Assembly (NCBI GenBank): GCA_023400335.1
Contig: JAEXFF010000347.1
Location: 1 to 11,980, forward strand
Length of the DNA: 11,980 nucleotides
Source: Bacteroidota bacterium
Lineage (GTDB): Bacteria > Bacteroidota > Bacteroidia > Bacteroidales > Marinifilaceae
Direction: 5' to 3'
Part shown: positions 1-6,885 of the stretch, one piece after another
Layout: the number at the start of each line of letters is the position of its first letter
Position numbering within the stretch: the stretch's first letter is position 1
Notes under the pieces: model-generated
What the model was told of the DNA's origin: nothing
Databases searched by the model: none
The model's input: only the letters and a program-made list of their open reading frames with translations
Program-made: the position numbers and the translations under genes

Positions 1-500
1 GAAAAACGGACCCCTTCTTTCCCGCCCGGACGAACAGTAAGAGCCACAAAAACTTCTCCATAACGGGAAATATACTCATTTAAGATCTCATAGCGCAAAA
101 AATCTGAATCAAAAGTACAAGTGGCCAATACCAACATTTTACTGTATTCCCGATCATAAGAAAACCGTTCCTTCACAGATGTCAGGTAATCAAGTACCAC
201 TTTCAGTTCTGTTCCTTGTTGTAATCCGTATATAAATAATGCACGTTGTATAGCCTGTTCTCTTGCGGCCTCAGGTTCAAGACATGGATCGGATATTCCC
301 AGAAACACTTCCTCCCCTGGTTCAAATACCCACTGGGGCAATGTGTCCCGGCAACCACTTCTCCAATTATATTCTTTTACATAAGAATTACCTGTTTGTC
401 CCCAGATAGTCCCTAAAAAAACAAAACAAAAAAATACCGACAGAAATCCTTTGCTTTTGAGGGAAAATAACCCGGAAAGTCCAGTTTCCTCCCGTTCCAT
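1..500 (-). CDS. LPP20-like secreted protein, 3' end outside window
   Basis: The reverse strand reads open from an ATG at 500-498 to the left edge, giving 166 codons with the C-terminus missing. The N-terminus has a charged stretch (MEREETG), then a hydrophobic run (about residues 20-34, FLSVFFCFVFLGTIWG) ending near Gln-Thr, which looks like a signal peptide with a long n-region. The mature part has a PQWVFEPGEEVFLGISDPC segment followed by EAAREQAIQRALFIYGLQ. An expected PxW...FxGxS stretch followed by an Ala/Arg-rich helix is typical of LPP20-family proteins. It lies 94 nt downstream of the LPP20 lipoprotein gene on the same strand. A TTG at 554 is in frame but would put an implausibly long tail before the signal sequence, so I prefer the ATG. 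Family assignment is by eye. The exact function is unknown; an envelope role is inferred. Confidence 0.65.
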   Translation of the reverse strand, partial: MEREETGLSGLFSLKSKGFLSVFFCFVFLGTIWGQTGNSYVKEYNWRSGCRDTLPQWVFEPGEEVFLGISDPCLEPEAAREQAIQRALFIYGLQQGTELKVVLDYLTSVKERFSYDREYSKMLVLATCTFDSDFLRYEILNEYISRYGEVFVALTVRPGGKEGVRF

Positions 501-528
501 CCGGAGAGAGGAAAATTCTCCCTCCGGA
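500..528 (-). promoter_or_regulatory. Hairpin abutting the start codon of the left-edge gene
   Basis: Arms 518-528 and 500-510 pair over 11 bp on the minus strand with one G-U pair, around a 7-nt loop. The last paired base is the A of the ATG. No U-tract follows on the minus strand, so it is a poor terminator for the upstream lipoprotein gene. It could instead limit ribosome access to this start. That role is inference. Confidence 0.4.
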
Positions 529-554
529 CCGGCCGTTCTTTTTTTGAAATCCAA

Positions 555-562
555 CAAAAATA
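555..562 (-). promoter_or_regulatory. Candidate -7 box for the left-edge gene
   Basis: The minus strand reads TATTTTTG, an exact match to the Bacteroides TAnnTTTG -7 consensus, about 55 nt upstream of the ATG at 500. No TTG/TTTG -33 element is seen at the usual distance, so this is weak. The gene could equally be read from the lipoprotein gene upstream. Confidence 0.25.
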
Positions 563-594
563 CAGGAGTTCCCTGATTATTTTCGGATTTTTTT

Positions 595-1158
595 TTACTG
601 TTCTTTAGCCAGCTTTTCCATCTCTTCATCGAATACTTTTTTGAATTTTTCGTACTCGTAATCGATTTTCAGTTTATCATCATTGCTAATCCGGTTATTC
701 ATAGCATTCATAATTTCGTTTCCGGCAAGCTCAATAGCAACATATACCTTATATTTTCCGTCAGGAGTTTTCATCGTTTTTTCACATAAGGTACGCGTTC
801 CGGTCAATTTTTCAGACACGACCGAACGGGCTAAATCCTGGAAACGGCTTTTCGCTTCTTCCTGTTCTCCCAGCTGATAAGAAGATCCGTAATTATCAAT
901 AACACGTTTCATCGTACTGTTCATAGCAGTAGCTAACTCAGCCCGGGCTTCTGCCAAAGCTTTCTTTTTAGCCATCATCATATCTGTAGATAAACCCATA
1001 GCCGATGCCCGGAAATAGTCTCCGCTCGTCATGTATTCCGGACCCGAACACGGTACTACGATTTCCACATCTTCCTGAGATTTTACCAATTGTTTCTGGC
1101 CTCCACAACCTGCAGCCAGCATAACAGACAATCCTAAAATAAAATAAATTTTTTTCAT
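595..1158 (-). CDS. LPP20-type outer-membrane lipoprotein
   Basis: A 187-residue protein. It opens with a lipoprotein signal peptide: Lys-Lys, a hydrophobic core and lipobox LAAGC with the acylated Cys at 18. After a short linker, residues about 40-80 carry a SGDYFRASAMGLSTD segment and then an Ala/Lys-rich helix (MMAKKKALAEARAELATAMN). This is the pattern of the LPP20/FlgP family, where a 'we are stable' strand precedes an alanine-rich helix. A second half (about 105-150) has TxxTxTLCEKTMKTPDGKYKVYVAIEL, as in the beta-sheet part of that domain. The C-terminus is a charged helix (YEKFKKVFDEEMEKLAKEQ). It sits between the CsgG/FlgT-like gene and another LPP20-like gene, so the three probably act together in the envelope. 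A terminator at 1479-1507 separates it from the CsgG-like gene, suggesting its own promoter. Function unknown. Confidence 0.75.
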   Translation of the reverse strand: MKKIYFILGLSVMLAAGCGGQKQLVKSQEDVEIVVPCSGPEYMTSGDYFRASAMGLSTDMMMAKKKALAEARAELATAMNSTMKRVIDNYGSSYQLGEQEEAKSRFQDLARSVVSEKLTGTRTLCEKTMKTPDGKYKVYVAIELAGNEIMNAMNNRISNDDKLKIDYEYEKFKKVFDEEMEKLAKEQ

Positions 1159-1478
1159 GATATCAGTTTATTATTTAATGTTAGTCGCCTACTCTCAAGC
1201 TTTTCGGCTTCCGCATCATTTATCTGTTTTTCTAAAATCATTCTCACTAGGATATGATTTTTTCTTCTCTTTTGTGACAAATTATAAATGATTTTTTTCA
1301 AAAATTCTCATTTAATATACAAATGTAGGATATTTTTTCAATACTTATACCTATTTGAATTTCTCTTGAGATTTCTTTTTCAGGATTTACTTCAAAACAA
1401 CATTCAGCTTTGTAATTTTAAGGATAAGGTCAGATTTTCCCTTTTTCTCCAAACACAACAAATCCGGAAAAAGGAATA
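1159..1478. other. AT-rich intergenic region with possible leader of the LPP20 lipoprotein gene
   Basis: No convincing gene is present. On the minus strand TACATTTG (1320-1327) matches the TAnnTTTG -7 consensus, but no -33 TTG lies at 19-21 nt, so it is only a candidate promoter. It would give a leader of about 155 nt before the ATG at 1158. A 63-codon plus-strand frame here (1288-1479) has the Phe/Leu/Ile-rich composition of translated AT-rich noncoding DNA. Confidence 0.4.
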
Positions 1479-1507
1479 AGACTGCCTGACGATAAATCAG
1501 ACAGTCT
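1479..1507 (-). terminator. Intrinsic terminator of the CsgG/FlgT-like gene
   Basis: On the minus strand AGACTGTCTGA pairs with TCAGGCAGTCT (11 bp, one G-U) around a 7-nt loop, followed by TTATTCCTTTTT. It begins 59 nt after the stop codon at 1566. On the plus strand the stem has one A-C mismatch and a weak T-run, so it acts best leftward. Confidence 0.7.
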
Positions 1508-1565
1508 TTCTAAAATAGATTCCACTCTTCCCGCCCCTTCAATGCTGTGTTAATCTATATCCTTC

Positions 1566-2444
1566 CTACTTCAGGACAGTCCCCATGGTTTTCCATAAAC
1601 CTCCTCCTTGTTTTCCGGAAATGATCACCAATTTTCTTCCATCCTGATTCGCTTCCAGAATTTCCTTCCCTCCTTTTGTTACCTTACAAAGTGTCATATC
1701 CTCTCCCTGCACTTCTTCCGCTTTAAGCGCTCCGATATTGGTCAAAATTTTCTTACCGGCAATATCTTTCTCAACTTTCACGTCAAAAAGTTGTCCTTTT
1801 TGTATACCTACGGAAGACCCACAATTTATATATACTGTTACGGCTCCTTTTTTCTTATCGGATTGTTCAATAGCTACAATTGTAGATTCCAATTTAAAGT
1901 AATCATTTACAAATTTCTGCATAGACGTTTTAACATAAGCCAAAGTTGCTGTAATCGCAGCTTCCCGGCTATCTCCGGTCTTAGCATTTAAGCCTGAATA
2001 ATCAAACTGCTTGCTAACTTTGATCGATCCGTCTGTAATATTGGTTACTTTCACAGTAAAAGAAATCAAACCGTCGTAATATATACTGCCATTGTCCAAG
2101 GTTTTTCTAATCGCATCCATATTTGCAACATGAGCGGTCAATAAATAATTCGCTCCCATGGTCTTCATCTGAGCCGTACGAGCCGTCTCGTCTGCCATAG
2201 CTCCCTCGGACGAACGCCTTTCAGCTTCAATTTTCAAATCCGCTTCAGCATCCACATCTACAACCGATAAACGTCCGGTCTCTGCAATTCCGCCAATGAT
2301 AGCATTCCGTAATTGCTCGGGGTAAGAGCTTCCGATTTTAGAGGTGTACGAAAAATAATCAACTAACAAAACTTCTTTTTTCTGAGTAAAACCATACATA
2401 ACCCAGCATAAACACAACGTAATTAACATTAATTTTTTCATCAT
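1566..2444 (-). CDS. CsgG/FlgT-like periplasmic protein
   Basis: A 292-residue protein with an N-terminal signal peptide (Lys-Lys, hydrophobic residues 5-19, probable cleavage near Thr-Gln at 20-21). There is no lipobox at the cleavage site, so it is probably soluble in the periplasm rather than a CsgG-type lipoprotein pore. Residues about 23-185 look like the CsgG/TolB-N/LpoB fold: a first strand (VLLVDYF), a helix PEQLRNAIIGGIAETGRLSV, then MGANYLLTAHVANMD and a later strand pair ending in the TDGSIKVSKQFDYSG segment. Residues about 190-260 form a small beta-domain (GSSVGIQKGQLFDVKVE, then IGALKAEEVQGEDMTLCKV), resembling the C-terminal domain of FlgT-type proteins. Domain calls are by pattern, not by search. 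A start at the second Met (2441) is equally possible. It is transcribed first, ahead of two LPP20-like genes. The inverted-repeat promoter segment lies 127 bp upstream of the start. Confidence 0.7.
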   Translation of the reverse strand: MMKKLMLITLCLCWVMYGFTQKKEVLLVDYFSYTSKIGSSYPEQLRNAIIGGIAETGRLSVVDVDAEADLKIEAERRSSEGAMADETARTAQMKTMGANYLLTAHVANMDAIRKTLDNGSIYYDGLISFTVKVTNITDGSIKVSKQFDYSGLNAKTGDSREAAITATLAYVKTSMQKFVNDYFKLESTIVAIEQSDKKKGAVTVYINCGSSVGIQKGQLFDVKVEKDIAGKKILTNIGALKAEEVQGEDMTLCKVTKGGKEILEANQDGRKLVIISGKQGGGLWKTMGTVLK

Positions 2445-2570
2445 TTCTATCTTTTAATTATTAATAATGGGTAATAACACACATTTACCTATTTTTCGGA
2501 TGAGACTTGTCTCCAATGATCTTATAGAACCGATCCATTTATTAACATATATTTCACATCCAACACAAAC

Positions 2571-2710
2571 GATCGATTAAATAGATATCATGTTTATTAT
2601 TTATTTTTTTTAACTTTTAGAATAACATTATGAGTATAAAGATTTTGAAAAATTAAATTATTGTTTAATTTTGTTGCTGAAAGTGTAGATGCCATCCTAT
2701 TTAATCGATC
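2571..2710. repeat. Candidate invertible promoter segment bounded by 14-bp inverted repeats
   Basis: GATCGATTAAATAG at 2571-2584 and its exact reverse complement CTATTTAATCGATC at 2697-2710 enclose 112 bp. The arms do not extend further and I see no target-site duplication outside them, which argues against a transposon remnant. The enclosed DNA carries a Bacteroides-like promoter on the plus strand only. In Bacteroidales, short inverted repeats around a promoter of this size are the known layout of phase-variable invertible promoters. No recombinase gene is in the window, so the enzyme would act from elsewhere. Confidence 0.5.
2644..2673 (+). promoter_or_regulatory. Bacteroides-type promoter inside the inverted repeat, facing away from the CsgG-like gene
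   Basis: TTTG at 2644-2647 and TAATTTTG at 2666-2673 are separated by 18 nt, one short of the usual 19-21. The same TAATTTTG octamer occurs at two other well-placed promoter positions in this window (5915-5922 minus, 10154-10161 plus). On the minus strand the enclosed segment has no TTTG at all. If the segment inverted, the -7 box would fall at 2608-2615 on the minus strand, about 165 nt before the ATG at 2444. Confidence 0.5.
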
Positions 2711-3020
2711 CTTTCTTTTAATTCTATATCATTCATTATCAATATTCTGTCTGGAGTAAGTAGTTAAGCATTTTTATATAAACTATTGATAATCAATTAA
2801 AATAGACAAAACTATTTTATTCTCAAGTGTTAATATATGTACAATCTATTATTTATTACTATACTGTATTTTTTTGATTTACAAATGAATTGAAGCAGAA
2901 AATCCGGTTATCGGATAAGCGAAACAACCTCTTCCGATTAATTTTTCAGTTGTAAATACCGTTGAAAAGAATTGTCAAATACCGGGTAGTATCCTGCAAA
3001 CAGAGGAAAGTCATAAAATA
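2711..3020. other. Noncoding AT-rich gap
   Basis: I see no gene here on either strand. It has short local inverted repeats of a kind expected in AT-rich DNA (2735-2744 with 2784-2793; 2798-2805 with 2812-2819). In the orientation shown, a transcript from the promoter at 2644-2673 would cross this gap and meet the hairpin at 3021-3052. Confidence 0.5.
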
Positions 3021-3052
3021 CAAAAAGAGGTTATTTACATAACCTCTTTTTG
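3021..3052. terminator. Strong bidirectional terminator after hppA
   Basis: A perfect 14-bp stem (3021-3034 and 3039-3052) with a 4-nt loop. The stem core is AGAGGTTAT, and each end gives a run of five T on its own strand. It lies 26 nt past the hppA stop codon and would also stop rightward transcription coming from the 2.7-kb region. Confidence 0.85.
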
Positions 3053-3078
3053 CTAAAAATATTTAATTCCGGATCCGG

Positions 3079-5274
3079 TCAGTGGATCAAACTAATTGTA
3101 CAAGTCACTCCTGCCATAACAATAGCAACCATACTCATCAATTTAATCAGAATATTCAAGCTTGGGCCGGAAGTATCTTTAAAAGGATCTCCTACCGTAT
3201 CACCGATCACAGTAGCCTTATGGCATTCTGAACCCTTTCCGCCCAAATTTCCTTCTTCTACATATTTTTTGGCATTATCCCAGGCCCCTCCGGAATTAGC
3301 CATAAAAATCGCCAATACGAAGCCAGAACCCAATCCGCCAGCCAATAATCCCATTACGCCGGCAACTCCGAAAATCAATCCTACAACAATAGGAATAACG
3401 ATAGCCAGTAAAGAAGGAAATAACATTTCTTTTTGAGCGCCCCGGGTCGAGATTTCTACACAACGGGCATAATCGGGTTCTGCTTTACCTTCCATGATTC
3501 CTTTAATTTCCCGGAATTGCCGCCTTACTTCATTTACCATTTTTTGAGCAGCCCGTCCTACGGCATTCATGGTCAACCCGCAGAATAAGAAAGCCATCAT
3601 CGAACCGATAAATACACCGGCTAACACTTTAGGATTCATCAAGTTGACATCATAATAAGTCATCATATCCTTCAAGGTCGCAGAAGTAGTTTGTATGATG
3701 TCTCCTCCCACATTTAAAGTTGTCTCTCCCAAACGTACCAAACCAATCTTAATTTCCTCGATATAAGACGCTAAAAGTGCCAAACCGGTCAATGCCGCAG
3801 AACCGATAGCAAATCCTTTACCGGTAGCAGCTGTTGTATTTCCCAAAGCATCCAAAGCATCTGTACGTTGACGCACTTCTTTTCCCAATTCACTCATTTC
3901 AGCATTCCCTCCTGCATTGTCCGCAATGGGTCCGTAAGCGTCAGTAGCCAGGGTTATTCCCAATGTCGACAGCATACCGACAGCAGCAATACCAACACCG
4001 TACAATCCCATCGACATATTTGCCATATCAAACCCGGATGCAAAAAGGTAAGCCAGAATAATTCCGACAACAATTGTTATAACCGGTATAGCAGTAGAAA
4101 TCATTCCCGTTCCTATACCTTTGATAATGACGGTAGCCGGTCCGGTCTGCGAACTCTTTGCAATATCCTGAGTCGGTTTATAAGCATGGGAAGTATAATG
4201 TTCCGTAGCTTTCCCGATTACGATTCCTGTCAGCAAACCTACGATTACAGAACCACAAATCCAATAACTCAACCCCAATAAATAGACCACCAGGAAACTC
4301 GCTCCGATAATCAATACCGAACTGACATTAATTCCCCTGTCCAAAGCCCTCAATAACTGTAATTGAGAAGCACCTTCTTTCGTCTTTACTAAAAAGATAC
4401 CCAATAACGAAAGAATCACTCCAAAAGCGGCAATCAGCATGGGAGCCAGAATCGCATTGAATTGTTGGTCCGGAAATGCTGCAAAAGCAGCAGCACCCAA
4501 AGCCGCTGTTGCCAATACGGAACCACAGTAAGATTCATATAAGTCAGCTCCCATTCCCGCAACATCCCCTACATTGTCCCCTACATTATCCGCAATAGTA
4601 GCCGGATTCCTCGGATCATCTTCCGGTATACCAGCTTCCACTTTTCCGACTAAATCAGCTCCTACGTCAGCCGCTTTGGTAAAGATTCCGCCTCCTACAC
4701 GGGCAAACAATGCCTGCGTAGAAGCCCCCATTCCGAAAGTAAGCATAGTCGTTGTGATCATGATCGCTTTCTGACTGGCAGTCGGTTCATCTACAAAATA
4801 ATCCAACACCAACCACCATAACGAAATATCTAATAAAGCCAACCCTACTACAACCAATCCCATTACGGCTCCGGAACGAAATGCCACCTTTAATCCCTCG
4901 TTCATACTCCTCCGGGCAGCATTGGCCGTACGGGCTGAGGCATAAGTGGCAGTTTTCATACCGATAAAACCTGCTAAACCCGAAAAGAAACCTCCCGTCA
5001 GGAAAGCAAACCATACCCATTCATTTTGTAAACCCGGTCCGTAAGCCATCCATGCAAAAAAGAGACAAAGAATCAAAAATACGATTCCTACAATCTTATA
5101 CTGTTGCTTTAAATACGCCATCGCCCCTTTACGCACATGGGAAGCTATCCGTTTCATGGTATCCGTACCTTCCGATTCTTTCATCATGCCACGGAAAAAC
5201 AACCAGGCAAAAATCAAGGCGATTAAAGAACAAATCGGCACAATCCAAAATAAATTGTTCTGCATAATCGACAT
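3079..5274 (-). CDS. hppA: K+-dependent membrane ion-pumping pyrophosphatase
   Basis: A 731-residue polytopic membrane protein that couples hydrolysis of pyrophosphate to ion export across the cytoplasmic membrane. The catalytic signature [11 protein letters not shown] is at residues 203-213, followed by [20 protein letters not shown] at 218-237. The second acidic site is near the C-terminus ([15 protein letters not shown], about 691-705). [16 protein letters not shown] (478-493) has Ala at 482, where K+-independent enzymes carry Lys, so it belongs to the K+-dependent branch. Related Bacteroides enzymes pump both Na+ and H+ (established for B. vulgatus), so a Na+ or Na+/H+ pump is likely here, but I cannot settle ion choice by eye. 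Length and motifs are complete. It lies 25 nt downstream of the bacterioferritin-like gene and is probably cotranscribed with it. The start at 5274 (MSIMQ) is chosen; Met4 is possible. Confidence 0.97.
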   Translation of the reverse strand: MSIMQNNLFWIVPICSLIALIFAWLFFRGMMKESEGTDTMKRIASHVRKGAMAYLKQQYKIVGIVFLILCLFFAWMAYGPGLQNEWVWFAFLTGGFFSGLAGFIGMKTATYASARTANAARRSMNEGLKVAFRSGAVMGLVVVGLALLDISLWWLVLDYFVDEPTASQKAIMITTTMLTFGMGASTQALFARVGGGIFTKAADVGADLVGKVEAGIPEDDPRNPATIADNVGDNVGDVAGMGADLYESYCGSVLATAALGAAAFAAFPDQQFNAILAPMLIAAFGVILSLLGIFLVKTKEGASQLQLLRALDRGINVSSVLIIGASFLVVYLLGLSYWICGSVIVGLLTGIVIGKATEHYTSHAYKPTQDIAKSSQTGPATVIIKGIGTGMISTAIPVITIVVGIILAYLFASGFDMANMSMGLYGVGIAAVGMLSTLGITLATDAYGPIADNAGGNAEMSELGKEVRQRTDALDALGNTTAATGKGFAIGSAALTGLALLASYIEEIKIGLVRLGETTLNVGGDIIQTTSATLKDMMTYYDVNLMNPKVLAGVFIGSMMAFLFCGLTMNAVGRAAQKMVNEVRRQFREIKGIMEGKAEPDYARCVEISTRGAQKEMLFPSLLAIVIPIVVGLIFGVAGVMGLLAGGLGSGFVLAIFMANSGGAWDNAKKYVEEGNLGGKGSECHKATVIGDTVGDPFKDTSGPSLNILIKLMSMVAIVMAGVTCTISLIH

Positions 5275-5299
5275 TTTTAAATTAATATATCAAACGCTT

Positions 5300-5806
5300 T
5301 TATTCAGCAGCAGTAGTCCCTGTTGCAACACTTTTACTCCGTTCTACCGATTGCAGTGCCAAGTAATGATCCCCGAATTTCTGCAAATTTTCCATTTCGG
5401 TATCGAATTGATCCTGATGTACTTCTTCTTCAGCAGTCAAAGCTTCAAACAATTTTTTAGAGACAGAATCTGAGGCAGCAGCACATTCATTAGCCCATTT
5501 ATTATAATCATCTACACTTTGCATTTCCATTTTTACTGCAAGCTCCAGCATTTCCCGGGCATCGTGGATTTTTTTCACTTCACCGGCAACTTTCATCTCC
5601 ACTTCTCCCTTTAAAAACAGTATCCGCTCTGACAATTGCTCTACGTGCATCATTTCTTGTATGGCTGTCCGGCGGAAAAGTCCGGAAAGCAGATCGTATC
5701 CCAAATCGTCACACACAAAATGGAAATACATGTACTGATGTACGGCCAATAACTCATCGTTTACAGCTCTGTTCAGTAATTCGATGCTTTTTTCTCTTTT
5801 ACTCAT
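5300..5806 (-). CDS. Bacterioferritin-like ferritin
   Basis: A 168-residue four-helix ferritin-like protein, close to the 158 residues of E. coli bacterioferritin and alignable with it without gaps through the key positions. Diiron ferroxidase ligands are at Glu18 (NDELLAVHQY), Glu51 and His54 (QEMMHVEQ), Glu94 (KMEMQS), and Glu127 and His130 (EEEVHQD). Met52, the heme axial ligand in bacterioferritin, is also kept. It therefore probably oxidises and stores iron in a 24-mer in the cytoplasm, possibly with heme. The last 15 residues (SVERSKSVATGTTAAE) are a low-complexity tail not usual for the family. It is first in a two-gene unit with hppA, with its own promoter at 5915-5944. I leave the symbol empty because bfr versus a Bacteroidales-specific ferritin class cannot be separated by eye. 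Confidence 0.88.
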   Translation of the reverse strand: MSKREKSIELLNRAVNDELLAVHQYMYFHFVCDDLGYDLLSGLFRRTAIQEMMHVEQLSERILFLKGEVEMKVAGEVKKIHDAREMLELAVKMEMQSVDDYNKWANECAAASDSVSKKLFEALTAEEEVHQDQFDTEMENLQKFGDHYLALQSVERSKSVATGTTAAE

Positions 5807-5914
5807 AATTCAATTATTTAATTAAAATATATCATCGTTTCTCCCTGCTCCTTTATTCTCCTCTCTTTTTCCTGATAAAAATCAAATTTATTACCTCTTT
5901 ATAAAATCTTGTCA

Positions 5915-5944
5915 CAAAATTAATTTAATCCTATAATTATCCAA
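5915..5944 (-). promoter_or_regulatory. Promoter of the bacterioferritin-hppA unit
   Basis: On the minus strand TTG (5942-5944) and TAATTTTG (5915-5922) are 19 nt apart, a full match to the Bacteroides -33/-7 layout. The expected leader is about 100 nt and contains GA-rich DNA. A second TAnnTTTG match nearer the gene (TAAATTTG, 5884-5891) lacks a -33 at the right distance. Confidence 0.6.
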
Positions 5945-6010
5945 GAAGTTCATAAATTATATTTAACAAAGTAAAAATTCGCTTTAGTGAGAGTGAGGAC
6001 AGATATCTAT

Positions 6011-6054
6011 AAAAAAAGGTACCCGAAAATCCTGTTTTTCGGATACCCTTTTTT
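6011..6054 (-). terminator. Terminator after the META lipoprotein gene
   Basis: A long stem with A-tract/T-tract ends: on the minus strand GGGTATCCGAAAAA faces TTTTCGGGTACC with one bulged G and one G-U, then a run of seven T. It starts 19 nt after the stop at 6073. The matching T-run on the other strand makes it potentially bidirectional. Confidence 0.8.
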
Positions 6055-6072
6055 CAAATGTATTTGAATTGA

Positions 6073-6828
6073 TTATTTACTTTGCTGATAAAGTATAGTA
6101 TTCCGCTGTTCAATGATCCATTTGTCGCCGGCTTTTCTAATATTAAACGTATCATCGTCTTCCTGGTTCCACGCATATCCTCCGGCAGGTAAGCTTCTGC
6201 GTTCCAAAACAGGATGAAGTTCCGTATCCGGCAGAAATACTTCTGCCTGCAGGGAATCGGCAGAAAACACAATATAAGCAGCCAGAGAAGATGCCGTATC
6301 CTGTACAGAAACCAACTGCACTCCGGATTCAAATAAACGAATACAATTTTTCTGTACTTCCGACCAGGTATAACCCGCTGCTTTATTACAACCGTGACTG
6401 TCTTTATCTACCCCTACCTGCTTTTCTGCCATTTTAGGAATAAAAGTCATCCGGACATTTCCGGCTGAATCTTTTAATTGAAGCATATTCTTTTCGAAAT
6501 GGTAGGAAGCGACATTCTTTAATCCTTCCAGATATTGATCTTCTACAGCCATGTCCGGGCAAAACATCATGGTAACTCCTCCCAATTCTATATGCAATCT
6601 GTCCTTTCCCTTTGTGGTATACGTTCCGAAGAAACGGTTACAACCGGCAAAACCGTATAAAGCTGTGCTATCCGTAAAAAGTAAGGTAGGCATTTTTCCC
6701 GGTTTGGCAGAGAGTCCGTTCATTTCCTGAAGTTGCCATTCCTGTGCTGTAAGTTTCGTATTCTCCTGTTTTTTACATGCGGTTACCAAAAAAACGATAA
6801 CCATGGCCATAAATACTGTCGTTTTCAT
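6073..6828 (-). CDS. Two-domain META/HslJ-like lipoprotein
   Basis: The start is placed at 6828 (MKTTVFMAM), because this puts the lipobox LVTAC at residues 14-18 in a normal signal peptide and GGA precedes it. An in-frame ATG at 6849 would add seven residues. Residues about 25-135 form a META domain as in HslJ: EWQLQEMNGL, then FAGCNRFFGTY (Cys63) and TMMFCPD (Cys90), whose two cysteines could form a disulfide. Residues about 140-251 are a second module beginning GCNKAAGYTWSEVQKNCIRL (Cys147, Cys162) followed by alternating hydrophobic strands to the C-terminus. I recognise this module as recurrent in Bacteroidota proteins but cannot name it. It is 57 nt downstream of rimO on the same strand and probably shares its transcript. 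Envelope localisation is well supported. Function is unknown; META proteins are often linked to stress or antibiotic tolerance. Confidence 0.85.
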   Translation of the reverse strand: MKTTVFMAMVIVFLVTACKKQENTKLTAQEWQLQEMNGLSAKPGKMPTLLFTDSTALYGFAGCNRFFGTYTTKGKDRLHIELGGVTMMFCPDMAVEDQYLEGLKNVASYHFEKNMLQLKDSAGNVRMTFIPKMAEKQVGVDKDSHGCNKAAGYTWSEVQKNCIRLFESGVQLVSVQDTASSLAAYIVFSADSLQAEVFLPDTELHPVLERRSLPAGGYAWNQEDDDTFNIRKAGDKWIIEQRNTILYQQSK

Positions 6829-6885
6829 TTTTCCTGTTTTTATTATCATTTATACCTAAATTTATACTCTCCCGTTTAAAATTAG

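Noticed and set aside
1288..1479. 63-codon plus-strand frame
   Set aside because: Phe/Leu/Ile-rich composition of noncoding AT-rich DNA, no signal or domain, and it overlaps the lipoprotein leader region.
1566..2444. Calling the CsgG-like protein the curli export pore CsgG
   Set aside because: No lipobox at the signal cleavage site, no curli genes nearby, and an added C-terminal beta-domain; only the fold family is supported.
2571..2710. Reading the inverted-repeat segment as a small transposon remnant (MITE)
   Set aside because: No target-site duplication flanks the arms, and the enclosed segment has a directional promoter-like pair; a second copy was not seen in the window. A genome-wide copy search would settle it.
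2735..2819. Further short inverted repeats (10 bp at 2735-2744/2784-2793; 8 bp at 2798-2805/2812-2819) and the palindrome at 2502-2513
   Set aside because: Short, AT-rich and in a very AT-rich gap, so chance is likely. The second pair resembles the end of the 14-bp arms (AAATAG/CTATTT) but not enough to claim a relation.
3050..5274. Long open frames opposite hppA on the plus strand and in its other frame
   Set aside because: Shadows of a strongly constrained membrane-protein gene; no start context and the protein sequences resemble no domain.
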